Below, piece after piece: positions 24,601 through 36,600 of a stretch of 64,000 nucleotides of DNA; position 1 is the first letter of the stretch; each line of letters starts with the position of its first letter. A program made the position numbers and the translations under genes. This DNA is from Antedon mediterranea (lineage: Eukaryota > Echinodermata > Crinoidea > Comatulida > Antedonidae), in assembly GCF_964355755.1 (NCBI RefSeq), contig NC_092670.1, positions 30,863,795 through 30,927,794 on the forward strand, written 5' to 3'. Below the pieces are notes generated by a model. That model was not told the DNA's origin and ran no database searches. It was given only the letters and a program-made list of their open reading frames with translations.

Positions 24601-27600
24601 TTGATATTGAATTGAAATCGCCTTACGAATATTTTAATAGAAGGATGAGTTAGAAAAATGTTGTTTTTTTAATTTTATTTAATAGTATTTATGTATTAAA
24701 AATAACAACACTGCAGATAGGGTTGTAGTTAATCGTAAATTAAACAAACATTTGGTATGTACTGTAGGCCTACATTGTCAATCAGTAAGAACCCGTGAGA
24801 GTAGTTTGTACAAGGGATTTACAGAATAAGCAATTACGTTAGTAGACCACATACTGCTGTACACACAAGTGTGTATAGACACATCAATGGTATTAGTACC
24901 CTGACGATTGATATAATCTCAAGTTAATTTGTTTTAAGACGTCTTGATTCAACTAAAATCAGGGGTAAATCCAGGAAGGACACTTATCTTTAAAGCTAAC
25001 GTAAATAAAATGCCAATTGAATCAATTTGAGATATCATTTGGAGACTAAGCAGAGATGGAATGTTAAATGTAAAAAGCCACAAGAACATAAAAATGACCG
25101 TGAAGCAACGGATGCCATTTTATGGATTAAATCGGTTTTACCTACAGGCGGATAACTTCCGGAAGAAATGAAAACCGTATTGATTGTACAGTACTTACGC
25201 CGTCGTACAATACCGGTACCTATGTACCGTATTAATAATGATATCTGTAAGGCCTATTAGTTCCGAATTGTTACTGTAAAAATTTAAACAATCTGTTGAG
25301 ACCGTCCTGGTACGTCTTTTATACTGTGAATTGAAATGCTGTATTAATTAAGTTCTGTCATGGCGGCTTTTTTTGTACAGCTATACGTCATAGAAACATG
25401 ACGAATAGACTAATAACGGAACATGACGCTGCTAAATTTCACGACGGTAAATATATTTTCTACGTCGTATGTTTCACGCAGTTGATTGATTGCATAATAA
25501 TAACCGATATTATTCGTGTGTATATCATCAACAGCTTACATTTAGATGCTGCCCTTGTTCACCTTGTCGACGCGAAATATAAATCGTAATAAATATTGTA
25601 AAGATTTCGAAAGCCCTGTGCGATAACATATTTTCAGAACAGACTGTCGAGTCACGGATTCTACGAATATATTACATACATACTGAAATAGGCCTACATG
25701 TTAGATAGTAGGCAACATTTATCATGTAAAATGTAATACTTTAGTAGTACAATTATTTATTTAAAACGTGTTAAGGTCGAAACGAAATGTCACAAATTGT
25801 TGTTTCACGATTTTATTATTTGTTTTCCATGAGGTTTACTAACTAAACGACGAATACATTTTTGCTTCTACGATTTTAACCTACTTGTTCAATTATTATT
25901 ATTATTTGTATTATGGTAATGGTATTACAGTACATTTTAAATTGTCAGCTACGGCCACGTGTTGGAAAGTACACTGTAGGCCTGTTGAAATGTTGACACT
26001 GTAGATGGAAACGCACAGTGAACCATAACAATCAAATAACTTACAGAAATCACACATGATAATGCTTTCTTTCCACAGTATCATGGAAATCAACAGTAGC
26101 TCAAATGGTTCACCGACGACATATGATTTTATAACATGAAAATGTCACTTGTTATAAATATAGCCTAGGTAAACATGAACGGGAAGACGGTATGCAATCC
26201 CTAAACACCGTACTCAAATGAACTGAATATCCATGGGGGATGGCTATATATTTTATATAAGAAAGTCGGTATGAAAATAATAACAGTTTTCCGGCCAAAT
26301 AAATATTTTGCTAAGGGGTCATAAATTATTAGAGCAAAATGTGAACTTTAAGGAATGTTTCAGAACGTTCCCGAATAATGACATTTTGATGCAATATGTT
26401 ACCGTATTGTACATAACTTTTAACAATAACATATCGTTGAATAGCCTAATGCCTACCGTGCTGTATAAGGCCTATTTACGGTAGCCTTTCTTTTAAGGAT
26501 TCAGTTGAAAAGAAATACACTTCCAATACAAATGTGATTCAGTAGGCCTAACTAATAACAATTTAAAATAAATAGATAATAAAAAAAGTATATACATTTA
26601 GGCCTATAAACATCATAAACAGTAACAGTAAAAGGTAATTTGATTGATCTTTATTATGTTTCAGTAAATGTTTAAAAGTTGCAAGAGTCATGAAATGTTT
26701 TGAGAGAATTCCATAATTATGAACAGTTATACTGTAGGCGTACTGCACTCTGAACGGGTGTTTGTATACACAAACAACATTGTCCACTTAGGACCTTTTC
26801 TAATCGGATCTCATGTTATGATGAAATAATAGAATGAAGTATTTTATCACTCTAAACCATGCCTAATCATCGTGTTGGAATCAGAACCCATATGAAGAAA
26901 TGGACTATTAAAAAAGAGTATTTCAAAATTGCAAGAACTTTCTTAACATTTTATTATAATGTTGAATAAAACGTTGCATTAAGTAGGGCAGAATGTCTGT
27001 TCTTGAAGCACGGAGTGGTTCGAGCATGGTTTTATGACAGGTAGAGATGGAAAATTCATGGGCATTTTCCTTCTCCTCGAGCCCGAACATTGCATCTGTT
27101 GCCAATATATCACGTATCGGCATGGCTTATTGTTGGTGATTTATGTGTTTGAAACACAAACACGGCGTGTGAGCACCAAGAACTTCTTTTTACGAGAAGA
27201 CTTCTTTGGTTAGGGGCAATAGAAAGTTGTTTTAAGTTTGCTGGTTAAAACGTTTATAATTTATATAGGGTGAAACAATTTTTTTTGGGGGCGTTTTTTT
27301 TGTGGGGGAGGGGGAGGGGGATTTAGTACTAGCCATTCACCCGCAACTAACTTTATTGATGGTATTTTTTTGTAGCCTACGGATTAAATAAACTGAGTAC
27401 GCCTACATAGGCTACAACTATATACAGTCGGGTCACCAGTATGGTCTAATCTCTCATATAAAAACATACATTGTTACACTTTGTTACGGCGTGTAACGTC
27501 ACTAGTTCTGAGAATTACGTACCATCCATACCTTGAAAGTCAATTACATTGACTCAAATGTAATATATTGTTTGGCCCTAATGTAAAGAGAAAATATCGA

Positions 27601-30600
27601 TGCTGTATGTATATTAAACTCATCATACTTTGCTATAGGTATACTGTAGTAAGTACGATTATTTTAATGTCATAATGCTTTTTCCAGTTCCTACTAAGTG
27701 ACATAATCTAAAAATGACAATTAAAAAACAATCATTACAAAAATTGTGTTCATGAGACATTTTAAAATGAATTAGCTCTGGGTATACAGTACAATGTATA
27801 ACTCGATTATGTAAATGACTAAAATATCATGCGCACGCAGACATATAATGTAGAAAACTGATTTATTTGTGAAATCTGTCGATCCAGAACTCATCAATTG
27901 CTTAGAGAGTTAGAGCTGTAGGTGCCACACAGCCTCGTGCATTTTGAAATATTGGATCTACTCATCCGCTTTCGTCTACTAGATAAGCATATAAATATGA
28001 AATGAACAGATTATGATTAGGATATCGTAGCCCCGATCGAGGAGAGCGGCGCCGGAGATCTGGAAGCCGTGCACTAGTAGATGAAAGATTTTTCCGGGTG
28101 TTTTTTAAACTACTTTAAACTCTAATTTACATCCGTCGTAAATTTATAGGCCGTGGTAATGAACCTGTTTACTGTATGAAGTAAGTGCAATTGAAAGTGG
28201 TTCGGTTTGTACATTTGTACTGAGTCGTATATATTTATGCAGCAAATGTAAAAAGCCCGTGACTCATTCTAACTGTGTAAAGACTCAAATTAATGATGCA
28301 GAATGTTGTAGAAAGATAGTGGATTTAGTTGTGCGTGTTGAAGATAATAAAAGTCAGTTTAAAATAGACATAAACTAAAAAACAAATATTTACAATTTTC
28401 TCAATTTGTAAACATAAACGTTAGGCTATTACTTTAATAGGCCTATATATTCAAAACTATAAACTCCGTCGTGATATTTGGGTAATTAAAATGATTATTG
28501 CATTCAGTTTAGTAATTTATATTCATCGTATTTTTATTACTAATATTCATCGTATTTTTATTACTAAATGTAATTGTGATAATACGTTGAAGGTGTATGG
28601 AGGAGTAGACAGTAGTATGCTGTAATATTCGTATTCGTATATAGGCGGCCATTGGGGTCGTAAATATTAATCACGTTGGCCATAAATCATAGTTATGTTT
28701 AAATATCCTTCATTGTTTATTTAACTTACGTAAATAGTGTCGTTAACAAACATTCATGATTCACTATCTTGTAATTAAATACAATATTGTAAAAATGATC
28801 TTTATCACGTAGGCCTAATATTTTCAAACTTCAATTGGGAGCTATACAACAATTAACTCTATGCTTACGGGTTGTTTATTTTTCGCATCCTGCCATAATG
28901 TACTTTGCTAGTGGGTACCTACTATAGCTACGTGATGACATTTGTAATTTTCGTTTTTTGTGTAAGAATAATTATGCATAGTCTGTTTTGAAAACATAAA
29001 AATATTAAAGCAATACTGTAATTATCACCGTCAAAACAGACTTATATGCGAAGTACAGAAACACACGTTGTAAACAACAATGAATCGATTATTTTAGTTA
29101 AAACATCACTTTGTAAAAAAATATTAATCACGATTGGAATGTTTTACCATTTTAAAGCATTAATGACACTGTAATGAGTGTTGTATGTTAATGAATAGAT
29201 ATTACTTGAATTAGATTAGAAATCTTAGGAGACCGTTCTGTTCTGTTAAGAAACTAAACTACGCCCTGATAGTACAAGTACCTGGAAAGGACGCCGACTT
29301 TATTCCTGAAAGCAATAATTAAGAAGCCAGACAGACAACGCGACGTCAGTCATACTCATCACAATTCTATTAAACTTTAATATATACAATAGTTATTAGA
29401 TTGTTTGTGCTGTTTAGACGACGGATAATGCAAAGTTGCCAGGGTATAGTCAACAGCAGGTCAATGACACGGATAAATCGGAAGTCGGTTTAGCTTGGAG
29501 TGGCTCGAGTTCAATTGCTAACTACCTTGGAATTACATTAATGCACTGATATATTTAAACGGCTTTCGTAACCTGATGATGATGTATACCTAATACGGTA
29601 TTCGATTTTAATTAAGTTTACTAAACTTCTAATTGACCACAGTATTAATCTTATGGCGTTACAGTCACTTGTAATTCTGTGTCCACACGCGCATTAAAAT
29701 GTCGTTATGCTACGTGTAAAAATATGTCTACACGTAAACTATTGTGATTTTCCAGTTGTGTGAAAACACGTTTAATACCGTTGAACTACGAAAATAAACC
29801 ATCTGAACTAAGATTAAATAAGTAAGAACGTTTACACGCGTATAAACACATGATCCGCCGACCGGTCTTCAACATTTGATTTTACATCACTACCAATGCG
29901 TAGGCCACTGTAGTACTGAGAGATTCTAGCAAAGTTGGTTCTTGAACAAAATATAAACATAGGCCATATAGCAACAGATAAGATTTACAATCTGAATTCG
30001 AATTCTTGGCAATCAAATATGTCGTAAGTCATTGCTTCAATCTCACTTATATAAATAAAGTAAACTAATACAAAATAAGATAAACAGTGCTTAAATTAAC
30101 ACAGGGATATCAATACCTCATGAGAATTATAACGGTATCAAAATTACACGAGAGAGTTTATTGTAACGCGATTATTGTCTCCAGTCTACACGGGTGAACG
30201 TCATGAATTTAGAACGTTCACAAATCCAGGAGCTAAATATTGTCCTTTTATTTAGCTTTAAAGTTTAATTAATTCACAATTTCTATTATTTGTATGTCCT
30301 ATATCGGTAATAAATTAAGGAATTATAGTTTATAGCCTAAGTCAAGTAATTCCATTATTATATTTATATTATATAGATACATCGATACTTATTAGTTCTA
30401 CTAATTTAGCTACATTATCCATATAGGTATTGGTAAGTTAAAAGACCAGAGAAAAGACTACACCAATTAGATAGGCCAATATCAACTGATTTATTAGTGT
30501 CTCCCAGACTTTTGTTTCTGTACATGGGTTCATACATACGGTAGTTAAAAGCTGGATTTGGTGTGTTGTCGGCGGTGGTATCAATGCCCGAATTAATTCG

Positions 30601-33600
30601 ACGAAAAGCGTAGGGCCTACATTACAACTGAAGTCACTAAATAGATTAGCTAACAAAAACAACATGTCCCGGCGTATCGCCAAGACCATTCATTAGACTA
30701 AAGGCCGATTATAATGTCTACTACTGTATTGTCTAATTTTACCTCATTATCATCAAAAGGCTGTGTGTGGACAGGTCAATAATGATCTAAACAGTCATTA
30801 TCGTTATACAGAAAACGACTAATCGATCATAATCAGCCACAAAAGACTAAAGCTCTGTCTACAGTACACTATCAAACTTTATGGATGTAACACAAAATGT
30901 GATGTGCCCATATTCAATTCAATTCACATTTATTTAGTTATCGTATTAGAATTACAATTTCAGTATCATAACTTATGGCAAGGATCCTGCATAAAGAAGT
31001 TTACAATGGACATGATGATGTCATATCACTACCATATTTGGTTATATCACTACCATATTTCGACACATCACGCTTTTTTTTGTCTAACTTTTTTGTCTAA
31101 CTGTAGACATAGCTTAATACAAATTAAAGTAAGACTCGATAATATATTGTAAATGAAACACCAACGCAAGCACAAGTGACAGAGGGGTGTAACAAGGTAT
31201 TATCAGATCCTTACTTATGATTTTTACATAATTTGGCCAATGTTTTTTTTGTCCATCCATCAATAGTACGGCCTCGGGCCGAAGGACGCTAGAGGTCCAG
31301 CAAAAATGTTTGTGTTTAAAGTTCTGGATTTCTCATTTTCTTTTTCTTGGTATGTTGGTTTTCATTACGACTATTCATACTTGCTTGATACTTGCTTGAT
31401 GTTATGGGTCGGTTAGAAAGCTAAATATAGCTTATATGACCCTTCTTGTCTTCGTATGACTCCGGGCTCCGGGTACACATAATGTTCCAAAGTGATTATA
31501 AATATGAAAAGGTAAACTTGCAGTCAAGGGACTTCCAATGACCATTGAGGAGTGACTTGAACAGATTTAAATTTGGAGCATTTACAACATTAGATGGCAA
31601 GTTATTCCATGAGTCCACAACTCTACAACTGAAGGAAAACTTCCTGGAATTAAGCCTAAACTTGTTTTTATATAGCTTGTATTCATGACCTCTAGTTCCA
31701 TGACAATCAACAAATGTAAAAAACTTTCTGCATTCAATAGCGTCAAGACCATTTATAATTCTGAAGATTTGGATCATATCCGCTCTTAATCGTCTGTACT
31801 CCAGTGTAGGTAAACCCAAAAACTTCAATCTATACGGATATGCCAAATGTTTTATTTCTGACAATGATTTGGTAGCTCTTCGTTGAACCGACTCGATTTT
31901 CTTAATCAGTCCAATTTGATGAGGTGCCCAGACACAACAGTTAAATTCCAAGATAGGGCGGACTAAAGATTTGTATAGACTAAGAAACATATCCTTATCA
32001 TTGTAACAAAAAGTCCTTTTGATGAGACCCACTATTTTATTTGCCTTAGCAACACAGCAATTTATATGATAATCAAAATTCAATTTATGATCAAAGTATA
32101 CTCCGAGATCCTTTTCTATAGCAGTCTCTTCAATTTTAACTTTATCTTGTACATTTACAAAATACTCATTCTTCTCATTTGTTTTCCCTATATACAACAT
32201 CTTGCACTTGTTGGCATTGAAAGGTAGTTGCCATCTGGTCGACCAATTAAACATATTATCAAGTGAGATCTGCAATTTTTCTTTGGATTCCCCATAATCA
32301 TAAACTTTAGTATCATCAGCGAACATCTTAACTTCTGATACTGCAACTTCAGGCAAGTCATTGATAAAGAGTAAGAATAAAATCGGACCAAGCACACTTC
32401 CTTGCGGAACACCACTTATCACATCCGACCATTTCGACAGAGTCCCATTTAACATTACTCGTTGTCTTCTACCTTTTAAGAAGTCTTGAATCCAATTATA
32501 GACGTTACCGGAGATACCATAAGCTTCAACCTTCCTTAACAGTCTCATATGAGGTACAGAATCGAAGGCCTTTTGGAAGTCCAAATATGCCACATCAATA
32601 TCACGCCCTTCATCTAAAAGCTTAGACCAATGTTCTACTATCTCTAATAGTTGAGTTGTTGTGGATCTACCGGACCTAAAGCCATGTTGATGTTCCGATA
32701 ATAAGTTATTGTTGACAAAATGCTTAATTAAAGAATCTCTAATAATACTTTCCATAACTTTACAACAAACAGCAGTCAAGCTAACAGGCCGATAATTATT
32801 TACTTCCACCCTGCTTCCTTTTTTAAAAATAGGTACAATATGAGCTTCTTTCCAATTCCGAGGAACAATACCTTCTTTCAATGAATTAGAAAAAATTTTA
32901 CTTAGCGGCTCAGAAATATAAGCTCTGCACTCTCTTAAAATCATAGGGTGAATACCATCAGGTCCTGGGCTCTTAGTCACATTTAACTTCTTTAAATATT
33001 TTTCAACAATTTGGGGTGATATTTCAACTTCAGAACAAACTGTATCAAAAACTCTTCTTTGAAACTCTGGTACGTTATCAATATCTTCCCTTACAAAAAC
33101 TGTAGAGAAAAAAGTATTAAGTATCTCAGTCTTGGACTGATCATCACTGTGTGCCACATTGTTCTCATCTTTCAGGGATGGTAGTCTCGCTTTAACCTTG
33201 GTTTTGGAGTTTACATATCGCCAGAATGATTTGGGTTTCTGTTTTATTTCTGAAGCAATCATTTTTTCAAAGTTCCAAATGGCCTTCCTTTTCATGGATG
33301 TTACTTTATTTCTAGCATCTTTAAATTTTGCTTTATTAGATCTGCTTGGACAATGGTTATACCTAAACCATGCTTTTCTTTTAAGCTTTATCATTTTCTT
33401 CATACCCTTGTTTATCCAAAGAGGCTCTTTGACCTTACTGTTGTCCCCCTTTTTTGCCTTGGGAATGTGCCGTCCACTAGTTTCTGCAATAATTTCACTA
33501 AACAAATTCCAACACTCTTCTGTTCCACCATTTTCAAATTTCCCCTCCCAATCAATCTTTTTTAGTTCTTCATTTATTTGAACATAATCACCGTAATGAT

Positions 33601-36600
33601 AATTTGGTTTTAACAAGATATTGTCTTGCGACTCAATGTAACAATCAAATTTAAATGTTAATACTGCGTGATCGCTTTTACCGAGTGGTGCACTGTAACA
33701 AATGTCATCGATCATGTCCTCTTCATTTGTAAAAACCAAGTCTAAAAGACTAGGATTCTGTCCATCTCTAAATCTAGTTGCTTGTGTTACATGTTGAAAG
33801 TAAAAATGATCCTGAACCCAGTTCATAAAATTTGTTCCATCATGACTATCAGAGTATCCTGATGCTTGATTAATCCAATCAATGCTACCAAAATTAAAAT
33901 CACCAGTTATTAATAAATGTGAAAAGTTAATGCAGCATATATTACTCAATTTATCCAAAAATAAAACGTTCTGCTCCTGACTATTACTAGGGCTCCTATA
34001 CGCACAAACTAAAAGTAAGGAATCATTGTTTTTCAATGAAAGTTTCACATAAATAATATCTCCAATATCTCCACTGGATGATTCTGTCACATATCCACAT
34101 AAATCTTCTTTTAAATATATGGCAACACCTCTACCGTCAAAATTTGTGGAAAAAAATACTTGATATCCATCCAATTTTAAATCAATCTCCTGTATTAAAT
34201 TCTTCTTACTTGGATTCTTTGGGAATATCTCAGTCAACATAATTATACTTGGTTTATTAATTGAAATCAAAATCTCCATCTCATTCTTTTTACTTAAAAA
34301 CGAGTCAACGTTAGAATATAAGACCTTAATAGAATTTTTTTCAAAACAGTTAGGGTCTCTTGCACCATCAAATAAATTACTTCTAAAATTAATGTTTTCT
34401 TCTTCCATTGTATAATTTGCATTTACAGGATCAGCGAAAATTTTCTTGGGGTCTTTGTATAATTTTACCCCTGGAGATAAATAGATTAGGTTCACCTGCA
34501 CTAATTCGCTCCTGCAACTCTACTCTCAGCTTTCTATTGGTTTCTCTTTGTTGGAATGTTAAATCCGGTGAAATATATACATTGTTTTCCCATCCTTCTA
34601 GTTTCTTAAGATTTTTAGCTCTTGACAGAATTTCTCTTTTAGTTGCTATTTCCTTACACCACACTCTTATCATTCTTGACCTTCTGATATTTTTATTTTG
34701 ACCAGACACGTCCTTGGGTGTTATTCTTGAAATATGCATTTCGCTTGGTTGAAGTCTTAATTTATCAAGAATACAATTTATTTTATCCTGGTCATGACTA
34801 GATTTTTCCTCTTGGGAAACACCAACTGGAGCCTCAGGGACTCCTTTAAAGATCAAATTATTAACTCTCTTATCCCTTTCTCGATGTTCACGCACCACAA
34901 TCTGGACCTTCTCCTCAATTAATTTTTCTATTTCAACTTTTCTAACTTCTTCTTTTTTATTAATAATATCAACTGCAGAAGCCAAGCTATCCAATTTGAG
35001 CATTATTGTTGATAGCGCTTTCCTAACACCAGACAATCCAGTTCCCAAAGATTCTTTGCTAGGGCTAGGCCTACCCAGGCCCATCTGTGCTTCCACACAT
35101 CCATCACACATCCAGATTAGATTTTTATTTCCCTTTTGTAAAACATTGTATTCTTTAGTGGACATCGACTTTGTACAGCTTAAATGGACCCAAACATTAC
35201 AGCTTTCACACATTAATGCTTTGTCCCCTTCATTTACCGCGTCTTCACACGTTCTACATTTTACCTTATTAGGCACACTTTCGTTACTGCTGGCATCGGC
35301 CGAAACACCTGCATCAGGCAGAAGAGAAGCCTCGTTGGACCTTTTTTTATTCATATTTAGATATTCATTACGCTTTACACTAAAAAGCCTTGGCGAAACA
35401 TAACTCAACCATGGAGAAATTGCAGCTAAAAACTGTTTAAAAACCCGTGTATAGGATATTACGACCGAATCAGAATCAATTAAAACCGTCCGTTATATTG
35501 GTGTTTTCTTCTCTGTTGGAAAAGAAAACATCATTTATTCAAAATAACGATTATCCTCTTACTCATAGAAACGATCCCAGTACTTATCTCAATAAGTGTA
35601 ATGAGCAGTCTTTACATAATAAATACATTATGCCTAAACATACAATATAATTGTAGTTTGGGAAATATGTGAAAACTGTTCGCAAGATTATCATAAATTA
35701 GTAATTTAGATCAATTAAAGTTAGACAGAATTATGTCTTCAATGAACGCTAAATGAGGAAAGTAGACAAGAAGTGACCAGCTGTGTAATTGATAATAAGT
35801 TAATTTGGTTGGTTAGAATTTGGGAAGGGGTTTTCCTTCAAATTCTATTGGTCAGTGGCAGGCGTCTACTGTACTTAGGAAACAAACTCACGTATCATTT
35901 TCCCCCAACAACTGTTTTTTGTAGGCCTACTTTAATGTAAGTTATCTTTGAGGGTTATAATGTCCCTTGGGTGGGGAGCGTGTCGCTAGATTCTCGGATG
36001 CTTCCCAAATTATACAATAATCCTTGCCGCCTAGATTTTAATCAATTTTGATAAGCGACATTTAATGGAGAAACATGTTCTTTAAATGAGAATGCCATTG
36101 ATGAATCATGACATGACAAGGTTAGCTTCTTGTTCAAGATGAGTCCATTAACGTTAAGATATCCGCTAATTATCGCCAATGTTAAAGCACGGCCAAGCTG
36201 GCAACCTTTCCAACATATTGTACTTTTTTATTCGTTTGTGCTGATTATCATACTATATTGCACGGTTCGCAAAAACGTTGTGCCCAAAGGTTTTCAAAGA
36301 AATGAAACTTACGGTACCGGTAACTTCTCGTTTCTCAATCAACTTTATACCTTCCAAAAATATATATAAAAATGTAGGCCTATTCCTTCAATAATGAAAA
36401 CATAAACTAAAAAATCTTTCAATCGTTGTGTTAATGTGCCAGGTTATTACAATCACTTACATTTGAATGATTATTAATTAAGATAATCTATAACCATCTT
36501 CGGATATTCTCTGGTTCTATTACTGTATACTGGTAGTCCACTAACAAAGAATTTAACATTAATTATTTCGTCCTTTTGAAAGAACGTCAAGCCGTAAATC

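Larger units (their letters stand above)
31250..35408 (-). mobile_element. Non-LTR retrotransposon (CR1-group LINE), both ORFs open
   Basis: This two-ORF LINE is inserted in BAMBI intron 1 in the same orientation as the gene. ORF1 (PHD finger, coiled coil, RRM-like) overlaps or nearly abuts ORF2 (endonuclease plus reverse transcriptase). The 3' UTR after 31496 carries a GC-rich hairpin (CTTCGGCCCGAGGCC) and ends with a short GATGGATGGAC tail near 31250, as in CR1/L2-type elements rather than a poly(A) tail. The 5' limit is uncertain, perhaps a little above 35408. No frameshift or stop interrupts either ORF, so the copy may be recent. Clade (CR1, Daphne or Crack) cannot be fixed without a tree. 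Confidence 0.88.

Noticed and set aside
26923-27123. Minus strand ORF of 66 codons
   Set aside because: No homology recognised, no signal peptide or splice partner. It is within the expected size of chance ORFs.
28030-28080. GC-rich patch with a short open frame in BAMBI intron 1
   Set aside because: The open frame is under 20 codons and ends in tandem stops. I could not assign it to a gene or repeat.
33159-33581. Plus strand ORFs of 70-140 codons opposite the LINE
   Set aside because: These are antisense shadows of ORF2. Their hydrophobic composition follows from the A-rich LINE strand.
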